In this document: in pieces, positions 8,372 to 16,202 of the stretch
How positions within the stretch are numbered: the stretch's first letter is position 1
Layout: the number at the start of each line of letters is the position of its first letter
Assembly: GCF_042646425.1 (NCBI RefSeq)
Contig: NZ_JBHRTR010000019.1
Location: forward strand, 1-64,000
Origin: Marinibaculum pumilum
Lineage (GTDB): Bacteria > Pseudomonadota > Alphaproteobacteria > Ferrovibrionales > Ferrovibrionaceae
Length of the DNA stretch: 64,000 bases
Direction: 5' to 3'
Translations under genes and position numbers: made by a program
Notes under the pieces: generated by a model
Told to the model about the DNA's origin: nothing
Databases searched by the model: none
Seen by the model: the letters and a program-made list of their open reading frames with translations, nothing else

Positions 8372-8705
8372 GCATCCGTCCTCCTCGGGCCTGACCCGAG
8401 GAGCGCGACGGGCCGGCAAGGCTGCAGGGCGGAGCAGCGTTGACGCCGGCGCTGGGGCCCTCGGTTCGGGGGCCTACGGGATTCACATACTCTTTTCTCT
8501 TCGACGTGCCTCCCTGTTGCCGTCGCCCTCGGGCTTGACCCGAGGGGCATGACGGGACAGGGACGCCGCGCAGCTTCACCGCCTTGCCACGATCCTCGGG
8601 TCAGGCCCGAGGATGACGGCAAAAAGGGTAGAACCGCAGGGCTGCTCTGGCTCCGCTGACGAGATGTGTGAATGCCGTAGGCTCGGGGGCCGAGGGCGAC
8701 GGAGA
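8372..8705. repeat. dispersed intergenic palindromic repeat, family 1 copy A
   Basis: The 445-base spacer after the LLM gene holds several palindromes: CCTCGGG-N5-CCCGAGG twice (near 8383-8402 and 8528-8547) and ATCCTCGGG-N5-CCCGAGGAT near 8592-8614. From about 8478 to 8705 the sequence is clearly homologous to 37758-37976 in the same orientation, including the shared ends TCGACGTGCC and GTGAATGCCGTAGGCTCGGG. No coding sequence is apparent. The hairpins may act as terminators for the upstream gene. Confidence 0.8.
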
Positions 8706-8717
8706 TTCTTGGGCCTC

Positions 8718-8775
8718 TTGATACCTGAGCGATTTGCTCTAATTTCCGGCTCGAAACCGGAGCGATCCGCTCCGG
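8718..8775 (+). promoter_or_regulatory. putative promoter/operator of the suf operon
   Basis: A weak promoter-like pair, TTGATA (8718-8723) and TAATTT (8740-8745) with a 16-base spacer, precedes a perfect 19-base palindrome CCGGAGCG-ATC-CGCTCCGG at 8757-8775. The palindrome lies 23 bases before the Rrf2 start and could be an operator for autoregulation or a leader hairpin. Neither role is proven. Confidence 0.35.
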
Positions 8776-8798
8776 ATTTGGATCGGAAGGAGTGCGCC

Positions 8799-9296
8799 AT
8801 GCGGATGAGCCGCCTGGCCGACTATGCCATCGTGCTGCTGACCCAGATGACCGCGGACCGCGGCCGGCTGTGGACCGCCCACGACCTCTCGGCGGAGACC
8901 GGCTTGCCGGCGCCGACCGTGTCGAAGGTGCTGGCGATGCTGTCGCGGCGCGGGGTGGTGAGTTCGATCCGCGGCGTGAAGGGCGGCTACGGGCTGGTGC
9001 GCGACCCGCACCAGGTCAGCGTGACGGAGATCATCGAGGCGATCGACGGGCCGATCGCGCTGACCGACTGCCAGGTGGCCGCCGGCAATGCCTGCGAGGT
9101 GCAGAAGCTCTGCCCGTCGCGGCGCGGCCTGCACCAGGTCGCCGCGGCCGTGATCGGCGCGCTGAACGGCATGACCCTGGCCGACATCTCCCTGCCGCTG
9201 TCCTTCGGCGCGCCGGTCGGCGAGCCCGCGCCGCAGCTGCGGCCGGAACCGAAGCACCCGGCCGGCCCTTCCCCCAGTGCAGTGCGTCCCGCGTAA
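8799..9296 (+). CDS. Rrf2 family Fe-S regulator of the suf operon (IscR/SufR-like)
   Basis: A 165-residue Rrf2 protein with an N-terminal winged helix (MRMSRLADYAIVLLTQM) and the conserved SIRGVKGGYGLVRDP wing. Cysteines C91, C99 and C105 lie in the spacing of IscR's cluster ligands, so an iron-sulfur cofactor that reports cluster supply is very likely. The ATG at 8799 follows GGAAGGAG. It heads the suf operon, with sufB starting 12 bases after its stop, a standard arrangement in alphaproteobacteria in which the regulator represses suf when clusters are abundant. The proline-rich C-terminal tail beyond residue 145 looks unstructured. Confidence 0.9.
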   Translation: MRMSRLADYAIVLLTQMTADRGRLWTAHDLSAETGLPAPTVSKVLAMLSRRGVVSSIRGVKGGYGLVRDPHQVSVTEIIEAIDGPIALTDCQVAAGNACEVQKLCPSRRGLHQVAAAVIGALNGMTLADISLPLSFGAPVGEPAPQLRPEPKHPAGPSPSAVRPA

Positions 9297-9308
9297 GGAA
9301 CCGTATCG

Positions 9309-10769
9309 ATGCCCGCGAATGTCCAGACCGTCGAGACGGTCGAGCAGCTGAACAAGTACAAGTACGGCTTCGTCACCGACATCGAATCCGACCTGGCGCC
9401 GAAGGGCCTGGACGAGGGGACGGTGCGCTTCATCTCCGCCAAGAAGGGGGAGCCCGAATGGCTCCTGGAATGGCGGCTGAAGGCGCTGGAGCAGTTCTTC
9501 GCGCAAGCCGACCGCGAACCGACCTGGGCGAAGATCGACTATCCGAAGATCGACTTCCAGGACCTGCACTACTACGCCGCGCCGAAGCGCCCCGAGGATG
9601 GGCCGCAGAGCCTGGACGAGGTCGACCCGGAACTGCTGCGCACCTACGAGAAGCTGGGCATCCCGATCCAGGAGCAGAAGCTGCTGGCCGGCGTCGTGGC
9701 GGTCGACGCGGTATTCGACAGCGTCTCCGTCGCCACCACCTTCAAGAAGAAGCTGGCGGAGGCCGGCGTCATCTTCTCCTCCATCTCCGAGGCGGTGAAG
9801 GAGCATCCGGAGCTGGTGCGCAAGTATCTCGGCTCCGTCGTGCCGATCTCCGACAATTACTACGCCACCCTGAATTCGGCGGTCTTTTCCGACGGCACCT
9901 TCGTCTACGTGCCCAAGGGGGTGCGCTGCCCGATGGAGCTGTCGACCTATTTCCGCATCAACGAGGCGAAGACCGGCCAGTTCGAGCGCACCCTGATCGT
10001 CGCCGACGAGGGGTCCTACGTCTCCTACCTGGAAGGCTGCACCGCGCCGCAGCGCGACGAGAACCAGCTGCATGCCGCGGTGGTGGAACTGGTCGCGCTG
10101 AAGGACGCGGAGATCAAGTATTCCACGGTGCAGAACTGGTATCCGGGCGACGAGAACGGCAAGGGCGGGATTTACAACTTCGTCACCAAGCGCGGCGCCT
10201 GCCGCGGCGACAATTCGAAGATCTCCTGGACCCAGGTCGAGACCGGCTCCGCGATCACCTGGAAATACCCGTCGGTGATCCTGCAGGGCGACAATGCGGT
10301 GGGCGAGTTCTACTCCGTCGCCGTGACGAACAACGCCCAGCAGGCCGATACCGGGACCAAGATGATCCATATCGGCCGGAACACCCGGTCGACGATCATT
10401 TCCAAGGGGATTTCCGCCGGGGCGGCGCAGAACACCTATCGCGGCCTGGTGCGGATCCAGGGCAAGGCGGAGAACGCCCGCAACTACACCCAGTGCGACA
10501 GCCTGCTGATCGGCGACCGCTGCGGCGGCCATACCGTGCCGTATATCGAGGTGAAGAACCGCAGCGCGAAGGTCGAGCATGAGGCGACGACCTCCAAGAT
10601 CAGCGACGACCAGCTGTTCTACTGCCGCCAGCGCGGCCTGTCGGAGGAGGAGGCCGTCTCCACCATCGTCAACGGCTTCTGCCGCGAGGTGCTGCAGAAG
10701 CTGCCGATGGAATTCGCGGTGGAGGCACGCGCCCTGCTTTCGGTCAGCCTGGAAGGCAGCGTCGGCTGA
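9309..10769 (+). CDS. sufB: Fe-S cluster assembly scaffold SufB
   Basis: 486 residues, standard SufB length. SufB forms the SufBC2D scaffold on which nascent Fe-S clusters are built from sulfur delivered by SufS. The conserved core is complete: KKGEPEWLLEWRLKA near the N-terminus, YVPKGVRCPMELSTYFRIN in the middle, and the C-terminal segment ARNYTQCDSLLIGD with the conserved cysteine thought to receive sulfur, followed by KVEHEATTSKISDDQLFYC. AAGGAA precedes the ATG. Second gene of the operon, 38 bases ahead of sufC. Confidence 0.97.
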   Translation: MPANVQTVETVEQLNKYKYGFVTDIESDLAPKGLDEGTVRFISAKKGEPEWLLEWRLKALEQFFAQADREPTWAKIDYPKIDFQDLHYYAAPKRPEDGPQSLDEVDPELLRTYEKLGIPIQEQKLLAGVVAVDAVFDSVSVATTFKKKLAEAGVIFSSISEAVKEHPELVRKYLGSVVPISDNYYATLNSAVFSDGTFVYVPKGVRCPMELSTYFRINEAKTGQFERTLIVADEGSYVSYLEGCTAPQRDENQLHAAVVELVALKDAEIKYSTVQNWYPGDENGKGGIYNFVTKRGACRGDNSKISWTQVETGSAITWKYPSVILQGDNAVGEFYSVAVTNNAQQADTGTKMIHIGRNTRSTIISKGISAGAAQNTYRGLVRIQGKAENARNYTQCDSLLIGDRCGGHTVPYIEVKNRSAKVEHEATTSKISDDQLFYCRQRGLSEEEAVSTIVNGFCREVLQKLPMEFAVEARALLSVSLEGSVG

Positions 10770-10807
10770 AGCCGCGCGCCCGCACACACAAGAAAAGAGT
10801 TCGGATC

Positions 10808-11560
10808 ATGGGTTTGCTGGATATCGAGAAGCTGCACGTCACCGTCGACGGCAAGGAGATCCTGAAGGGCCTGGACCTGTCGGTCCCGGCGGGCGAGGTG
10901 CATGCGATCATGGGGCCGAACGGCTCCGGCAAAAGCACCCTGTCCTATGTGCTGGCCGGCCGCGACGGCTATGAGGTCACGGAGGGCCGCGCCAGCTTCG
11001 ACGGCAAGGACCTGCTGGCGATGGAGCCGGAGGAGCGCGCCCGCGAGGGGCTGTTCCTGGCCTTCCAGTACCCGGTGGAGATCCCCGGGGTCGGCAACGG
11101 CACCTTCCTGCGCTCCGCCGTCAACGCGGTGCGCAAGCATCGCGGCGAGGAGGAACTGGATGCCGGCGCCTTCCTGAAGGTCGCGAAGGACGCGATGAAG
11201 CGGCTGGGGATGAACAAGGACTTCCTGTCGCGCGCGGTGAATGCCGGTTTCTCCGGCGGCGAGAAGAAGCGCAACGAGGTGTTCCAGATGACCATGCTGG
11301 AACCGCGCCTGGCAATCCTGGACGAGACGGATTCCGGCCTGGACATCGACGCGCTGAAGATCGTCGCCGACGGCGTGAACGCGCTGCGCGATCCCGGCCG
11401 GTCGATGCTGGTGATCACCCATTACCAGCGCTTGCTGGACTATATCGTGCCGGACAAGGTGCATGTCCTGTCCGGCGGCCGGATCATCGCCTCCGGCGGG
11501 CCGGAACTGGCCGCCCGGCTGGAAGCCGAAGGCTATGCCACGATCGAGGCGGCGGCCTGA
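10808..11560 (+). CDS. sufC: Fe-S assembly ATPase SufC
   Basis: A 250-residue ABC-type ATPase, subunit of the SufBC2D complex, that drives conformational change of the scaffold rather than transport. Walker A GPNGSGKST is at about residues 36-44, the signature motif reads FSGGEKKRNE (the SufC-specific form of LSGGQ), and Walker B with its glutamate is LAILDETDSGLD. The H-loop is in LVITHYQRLLDYI. sufD begins four bases after the stop, so the genes are cotranscribed and stoichiometric. Confidence 0.97.
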   Translation: MGLLDIEKLHVTVDGKEILKGLDLSVPAGEVHAIMGPNGSGKSTLSYVLAGRDGYEVTEGRASFDGKDLLAMEPEERAREGLFLAFQYPVEIPGVGNGTFLRSAVNAVRKHRGEEELDAGAFLKVAKDAMKRLGMNKDFLSRAVNAGFSGGEKKRNEVFQMTMLEPRLAILDETDSGLDIDALKIVADGVNALRDPGRSMLVITHYQRLLDYIVPDKVHVLSGGRIIASGGPELAARLEAEGYATIEAAA

Positions 11561-11564
11561 AGCG

Positions 11565-12908
11565 ATGAACATGCAGACCGACAGCCATCCCGCCGCCGGC
11601 GAGGCGCAGCTGCCCGAGGGCTTCCGTGCCCTTTGGGCGGACGTCCACCGGCAGTTGCCCGGCCATGACGATCCCGCCGCCGCGGCGCAGCGTGCGGCTG
11701 CCTTTGCCGCGGCCGACGCTCTGGGCCTGCCGAACCGGCGGGTGGAGGACTGGAAGTTCACTTCCACCCATCCGCTGGGGCGGATCGTGCCGCAGGTCGC
11801 GGCCACACCCGCGTCGGCAGGCGACTGGACCGACCGGCTGGCGGGCTGGCCGCTGGACGGTGCCTCCGTCCTCGCCCTGCTTGACGGGGCCTGGTGCCCG
11901 GATCTGGGCCGCGGCGCGTTGCCCGAAGGCGTATCGCTGTCGCGTCTTTCCGAGGCGCCGGCCGGGCTGGCCGACCTGCTGAAGCCATTGCCGGGCGGTG
12001 GCGAGGCCACGGTGCCGAACCTGGTCCAGGCCTTTGCCGGCGAAGGGCTCCTGATCGAGGTGGCGGCGGGCGCAGCACCGGCGCAGCCGCTGGTCATCCT
12101 GCACCTGTCGTCGGGCGCGGCGCCGGTGCACCATCTAAGGCATCGCCTGCGCCTGGGCGAGGGGGCCACGCTGACCGTCGTGGAACTGCACCTGTCGGCG
12201 GCCGACCGGTCGTGCTGGGCGAACCTGTTGATCGACATCGAGCTGGCTTCGAAGGCACGGCTGTCGCACCTGCGGATCGGCGGCGGCAAGGGCCATGCCC
12301 TGCGTACCGCCTTCCTGCGCGGCCGGCTGGCGGCGTCTTCCGCCTATGAGGGCACGGCGATCGCCCTGGGCGGCGACCTGGTGCGCGACGAGATCGATAT
12401 GCGCCTGGCGGGCGAGGGCGCGTCCTGCCGGCTGGACGGGCTGAACCTGGCCGCCGGACGGGACCATCTGGACAGCACCCTGCGGGTGGCGCACGACGCG
12501 GCGCATTGCCGTTCCAATCAGCACTACCGTGCCGTCGCGAACGATCACGGCCATGCGGTCTTTCAGGGCCGCATCGCGGTGGCGCCCGGGGCGCAGAAGA
12601 GCGACGCGCACCAGCTGCACCGCGCGCTGCTGCTGTCGGACGAGGCGGTGGCCGACGCGAAGCCGGAGCTGGAGATCCTGGCCGACGACGTGGCCTGCAG
12701 CCATGGCGCCAGCATCGGCGACCTGGACGAGGATGCGCTGTTCTACCTGCGTGCCCGCGGCATCGGCGCCGCAGCGGCCCGCAACCTGCTGATCGATGCC
12801 TTCGCCGCGGAGATCGTCGAGGGCATCGCCGATCCCGCCTGGCGGGCGGCGGCCGGCGACGCGTTGCAGCGGCGCCTGCACCGGATGGTGGAGACGAGTG
12901 ATGAGTGA
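11565..12908 (+). CDS. sufD: Fe-S cluster assembly protein SufD
   Basis: 447 residues; partner of SufB in the scaffold. The N-terminal part includes the family's conserved LGLPNRRVEDWKFTSTHPL, and the C-terminal beta-helix carries CRLDGLNLAAGRDHLDSTL, VAPGAQKSDAHQLHRALLLS, and the ending ACSHGASIGDLDEDALFYL with the strongly conserved histidine. The start at 11565 (MNMQTDSHP) directly follows the sufC stop; GAAGC upstream is a weak ribosome site, consistent with coupling. The stop overlaps the sufS start by eight bases. Confidence 0.96.
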   Translation: MNMQTDSHPAAGEAQLPEGFRALWADVHRQLPGHDDPAAAAQRAAAFAAADALGLPNRRVEDWKFTSTHPLGRIVPQVAATPASAGDWTDRLAGWPLDGASVLALLDGAWCPDLGRGALPEGVSLSRLSEAPAGLADLLKPLPGGGEATVPNLVQAFAGEGLLIEVAAGAAPAQPLVILHLSSGAAPVHHLRHRLRLGEGATLTVVELHLSAADRSCWANLLIDIELASKARLSHLRIGGGKGHALRTAFLRGRLAASSAYEGTAIALGGDLVRDEIDMRLAGEGASCRLDGLNLAAGRDHLDSTLRVAHDAAHCRSNQHYRAVANDHGHAVFQGRIAVAPGAQKSDAHQLHRALLLSDEAVADAKPELEILADDVACSHGASIGDLDEDALFYLRARGIGAAAARNLLIDAFAAEIVEGIADPAWRAAAGDALQRRLHRMVETSDE

Positions 12909-14148
12909 GGCGGCAAACCTGACGACCGATCGGCCGCTGGACCTGGAGGCGGTACGCCGCGACTTCCCGATCCTGCAGGAGCGGATCTACGGCAACCGGC
13001 TGGTGTTTCTGGATTCGGGTGCCAGTGCGCAGAAGCCGCAGGCGGTGCTGGACGCGATCCGGGACGCTTACGAGCACAGCTATGCCAATGTGCATCGCGG
13101 CGTCTACCAGCTGAGCCAGAAGGCCACCGACCTGTACGAGGGCGCGCGGGAGACGGTGCGCGCCTTCATCAATGCCGGCGCCGTGGAGGAGGTGATCTTC
13201 ACCGGCAATGCCACCCAGGCGCTGAACCTGGTCGCCAATGCCTTCGGGTCGATGCTGGAGCGCGGCGACGAGGTGGTGATCTCCCACATGGAGCATCATT
13301 CCAACATCGTGCCTTGGCAGCTGCTGCGCGACCGCGCCGGCATCGTGCTGAAGGTGGCGCCGATCGACGAGCGCGGCGTGCTGGACCTCGACGCGCTGGA
13401 GGGCCTGCTGGGGCCGCGCACGAAGCTGATCTCGATCACCCATGTCGCCAACGCCCTCGGGACGATTGTGCCGATCGAGAAGGTGGTGGCGATGGCGAAG
13501 GCGCGCGGCATCCCGGTGATGGTCGACGGCAGCCAGGCGGTGCAGCACATGCCGGTCGACGTCCGCGCCCTGGACGTCGACTTCTACGTCTTCACCGGCC
13601 ACAAGGTGTACGGCCCGTCCGGCATCGGCGTGCTCTACGGCCGGAAGGAGATGCTGGAGAAGATGCCGCCCTGGATCGGCGGCGGCGACATGATCCTCTC
13701 CGTCACCTTCGACGAGACGGTCTACAACGACCTGCCCTACAAGTTCGAGGCCGGCACCCCGAACATCGTCGGCGCCATTGGACTCGCCGCCGCGCTGGAC
13801 TATGTCACCGGCCTGGGGCGGGAACGGATCGCCGCGCACGAGGCCGACGTGCTGGCCTATGCGCACCGGCAGCTGGGGCAGTTCAACAACCTGCGGCTGA
13901 TCGGCACCGCGCCGGACAAGGCCGGTGTCGTGTCGTTCCTGATGGAAGGCGCGCATCCGCACGATGTCGGCACCATCCTGGACCGCCAGGGTGTCGCGGT
14001 GCGGGTCGGCCATCACTGCGCGCAGCCGCTGATGGAGCGGCTGGAGATCCCGGGCACCGTGCGCGCCAGCTTCGGTGTCTATAACGGCCGCGACGATGTG
14101 GATGCCCTGGTGGCGGCGCTGGCAAAGGTCTCGGAGATTTTCGGATGA
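12901..14148 (+). CDS. sufS: cysteine desulfurase SufS
   Basis: A 415-residue group II PLP-dependent cysteine desulfurase that strips sulfur from L-cysteine to form a persulfide for SufB. The PLP lysine is in FTGHKVYGPSGIG, the PLP-stacking histidine in SHMEHHSNIVPW, and the catalytic cysteine in VRVGHHCAQPLM near residue 370, all intact. The ATG overlaps the end of sufD and the stop overlaps the next ATG, so translation is coupled through the operon. No SufE or SufU partner is encoded here, so either it lies elsewhere or the enzyme works without one. Confidence 0.97.
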   Translation: MSEAANLTTDRPLDLEAVRRDFPILQERIYGNRLVFLDSGASAQKPQAVLDAIRDAYEHSYANVHRGVYQLSQKATDLYEGARETVRAFINAGAVEEVIFTGNATQALNLVANAFGSMLERGDEVVISHMEHHSNIVPWQLLRDRAGIVLKVAPIDERGVLDLDALEGLLGPRTKLISITHVANALGTIVPIEKVVAMAKARGIPVMVDGSQAVQHMPVDVRALDVDFYVFTGHKVYGPSGIGVLYGRKEMLEKMPPWIGGGDMILSVTFDETVYNDLPYKFEAGTPNIVGAIGLAAALDYVTGLGRERIAAHEADVLAYAHRQLGQFNNLRLIGTAPDKAGVVSFLMEGAHPHDVGTILDRQGVAVRVGHHCAQPLMERLEIPGTVRASFGVYNGRDDVDALVAALAKVSEIFG

Positions 14149-14537
14149 CGGACGGCGGCCGGACGACGGAGGGAATGGGGACGCAGATGGCGGAAGCGAC
14201 GAACCCGGCGGCAGGCGGCAATGCGGCTGCCGACCGCGACCTGGAGATGCGGGTGATCGACACCCTGCGCGACGTCTACGACCCGGAGATCCCGGTCAAC
14301 ATCTACGAGCTGGGCCTGATCTACAACGTGGCGGCCGACACCGAGGGCCTGGTGGAGGTGGTGATGACCCTGACCACCCCGCACTGCCCGGTGGCGGAGA
14401 CCATGCCGGCGGAGATCGAGGCCCGCCTGCGCGGCCTGGAAGGGGTCAGCGATGTCCGGCTCGACCTGGTCTGGGAACCGCCCTGGACGCCGGAGATGAT
14501 GAGCGAGGCGGCGCGGCTGGAACTCGGCTTCCTGTAG
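14145..14537 (+). CDS. sufT: SufT-like MIP18/DUF59 Fe-S maturation protein
   Basis: 130 residues with the MIP18 (DUF59) fold. The conserved core is VIDTLRDVYDPEIPVNIYELGLIY at about residues 37-60 and TTPHCPVAETMP with its conserved cysteine. Proteins of this family help mature or repair Fe-S proteins and are common inside alphaproteobacterial suf operons. The ATG overlaps the sufS stop in an ATGA arrangement; the first 30 or so residues are low complexity, and later in-frame ATGs at 14175 or 14187 are possible starts. SufT is a reasonable name but the exact client is unknown. Confidence 0.85.
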   Translation: MTDGGRTTEGMGTQMAEATNPAAGGNAAADRDLEMRVIDTLRDVYDPEIPVNIYELGLIYNVAADTEGLVEVVMTLTTPHCPVAETMPAEIEARLRGLEGVSDVRLDLVWEPPWTPEMMSEAARLELGFL

Positions 14538-14649
14538 GCCGGCCGCCCCTCGACTTCGTGAGAAGCGTTCCTATCTAGGAAGGCTGGAGTTCTTGATGGC
14601 CCGCCGGCATGTGCCGGCCGGCCCAGTGGCAAGGAAGGGAGTGGCCCGC

Positions 14650-14997
14650 ATGGCGTCCCCCCAGGCAATGCGAATCACCGAGGCGGCCGCGAGCCGGGTG
14701 AAGGAGCTGATGGCGCGGCGCCAGGACGGCGATGCGCCGATGATCGGCCTGCGCATCGGCGTGGGTAAGCGCGGCTGTTCCGGCATGTCCTACGAGATGG
14801 AATATGCCACCGAGAAAAAGCCGCTGGACGAGGTGGTCGAGGACAAGGGCATCACCCTGCTGATCGACGTGCAGGCGCAGATGTTCCTGTTCGGCACCGA
14901 AATCGACTATGTCGACGACAAGTTCGAATCCGGTTTCGTGTTCCGGAATCCGAACGAGAAGGGCCGCTGCGGCTGCGGCGAATCCTTCCACGTGTAG
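14650..14997 (+). CDS. sufA: A-type Fe-S carrier SufA/HesB
   Basis: 115 residues of the HesB/IscA/SufA family, which carries Fe-S clusters from the SufBCD scaffold to target proteins. The three ligand cysteines are present: C43 in GKRGCSGMSY and C107/C109 in GRCGCGES. The ATG at 14650 is preceded by GGAAGGGA at nine bases spacing; longer starts at 14593 or 14641 lack such a site. It lies 112 bases after sufT on the same strand and closes the operon. Distinguishing SufA from IscA or ErpA by sequence alone is uncertain, but context favours SufA. Confidence 0.93.
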   Translation: MASPQAMRITEAAASRVKELMARRQDGDAPMIGLRIGVGKRGCSGMSYEMEYATEKKPLDEVVEDKGITLLIDVQAQMFLFGTEIDYVDDKFESGFVFRNPNEKGRCGCGESFHV

Positions 14998-15075
14998 ACC
15001 GGCTCCGGCCCCGCTTGTCTTTCTGTGTCGCGCCGCCGGCGCCGCGGCACTCCCGCACCATCGCGGCCATGTGAC

Positions 15076-15107
15076 CTGCCCGCGGGGCCTGCGCCCCGCG
15101 CCGGCAG
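15076..15107 (+). terminator. strong GC hairpin downstream of sufA
   Basis: CGCGGGGC (15081-15088) pairs perfectly with GCCCCGCG (15093-15100) around CTGC, extended by CTGCC/GGCAG after a two-base bulge. No T tract follows, so it may be a weak or Rho-assisted terminator. The remainder of the 382-base spacer 14998-15379 shows no gene; ACCCTT-CATT-AAGGGT near 15224-15239 is a second, AT-richer palindrome that could belong to the promoter region of the next gene. Confidence 0.45.
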
Positions 15108-15379
15108 GCCGTGGTCCCTGCTTGCCGATGGTGGCCATATCCCGGAATCGTTGAGATTTCGTGGACGGCGGCTCTGCCCTGCGCGATCGCGGCAGGTCCG
15201 TCGCATTTTTCCCCTCGTGTAACCCTTCATTAAGGGTAGCGGCCCGATGCTGATCCGGTCTTCAGCCCAGGGTCGAGGCGACCGGACTCTGCGGTCGTCA
15301 TTCAACTGCGACAGACAAATGTTGTGCCCTGAGGCTGTCAGAGGTGCGGAACGTGACCAGTGGAGCGGGATACCCGGCC

Positions 15380-15658
15380 ATGAACTACCAGGAACCCCGC
15401 GGGTCCAGCGTGCGGCAGCAGGGAGACATCGCCGTGAGCGAGCCATGGCGGGTTGAAGAAAGCGCGGCCGAGCGGTTCCTGCGCGGGGCGGTGGCAGCCG
15501 ATCCGCGGCGGGTCACCCAGGCCCTGACCGCGGCGCTGCGCAGCGCGCCGACGGAGGCGGAGAGCCTGATCGCGCTGGCGGTGCGCCTGGCGCCGCAGGA
15601 ACGCGAGGCCATCCTGAAGACGGGGGAGCAGCCCTCGGAGTCGTCTCGCAGCGACTGA
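15380..15658 (+). CDS. hypothetical 92-residue protein
   Basis: A small protein with a polar N-terminus and a predicted helical body, rich in Ala/Arg/Glu (residues about 24-85: SAAERFLRGAVAADPRRVTQ, LTAALRSAPTEAESLIALAV). No signal peptide, membrane segment or known motif. Codon choice matches its neighbours with high GC at third positions, which supports coding. The ATG at 15380 is preferred over a GTG at 15344. It stands alone between the suf operon and a lipoprotein gene. Function unknown. Confidence 0.6.
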   Translation: MNYQEPRGSSVRQQGDIAVSEPWRVEESAAERFLRGAVAADPRRVTQALTAALRSAPTEAESLIALAVRLAPQEREAILKTGEQPSESSRSD

Positions 15659-15753
15659 TCCGGCGGGGCGCCGGTCCGCAGCCGCCATCCGACGACCGGG
15701 GCGCCCGGCAGCAGCCGATTGACGCCGGTGGCGCTTGCCTGAATGATCCGGCC

Positions 15754-16161
15754 GTGAGCGCCCGACCTTCCCTTCGCAGATCCAGCCGCACCCCACGCTT
15801 CGGGGGCGCTGCCGCCTTGCGCCGCAGCGGCGTCGCGATCGGTGCGGCCCTTCTCCTTGCCCTCCTGCCGGCGGCCTGCGGCGGCAGCGCGGATCCGGTC
15901 AGCGCCTATTTCGTTGCGCCGCAGATGTCCAAGTCGGGCCCCGGGCAGCTCAGCCTTTGCTACAACCGCTATGCGGAAAGCGTCGAGGACCTGCGCCGGC
16001 AGGTCAGGGAGGTCTGCGAAGGCCCGCGCCTGATCCGCAACGCGGTCAACCTGGACCGCTGCTCGCTGTTCTCGCCGGTGGAGGCGCGCTTCGAATGCAG
16101 CCGCGTCGCCCGCAGCCTGGCGGAGGAACGGCCGCAGATGCGCCTGGATGTGATCCGTTGA
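15754..16161 (+). CDS. small putative lipoprotein
   Basis: 135 residues from a GTG start. The N-terminus is basic (SLRRSSRTPRFG), followed by a hydrophobic stretch GVAIGAALLLALLP and the lipobox-like LPAAC, so acylation at the cysteine near residue 42 and export to the periplasmic face are likely. The mature part contains four further cysteines (LCYNRY, VCEGPR, RCSLF, ECSRV) that may form disulfides. It ends 41 bases before asnB on the same strand. No family recognised. Confidence 0.65.
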   Translation: MSARPSLRRSSRTPRFGGAAALRRSGVAIGAALLLALLPAACGGSADPVSAYFVAPQMSKSGPGQLSLCYNRYAESVEDLRRQVREVCEGPRLIRNAVNLDRCSLFSPVEARFECSRVARSLAEERPQMRLDVIR

Positions 16162-16202
16162 GGTGGAGACCCCCGACGTCGCGCCGGCAGGGCTCCGCCT
16201 GA

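Noticed and set aside
5513..8419. 968-residue open frame antisense to the acyl-CoA synthetase and LLM genes
   Set aside because: Shadow frame created by high GC; low-complexity His/Arg/Gln-rich sequence with no family, whereas the opposite strand has intact enzyme motifs.
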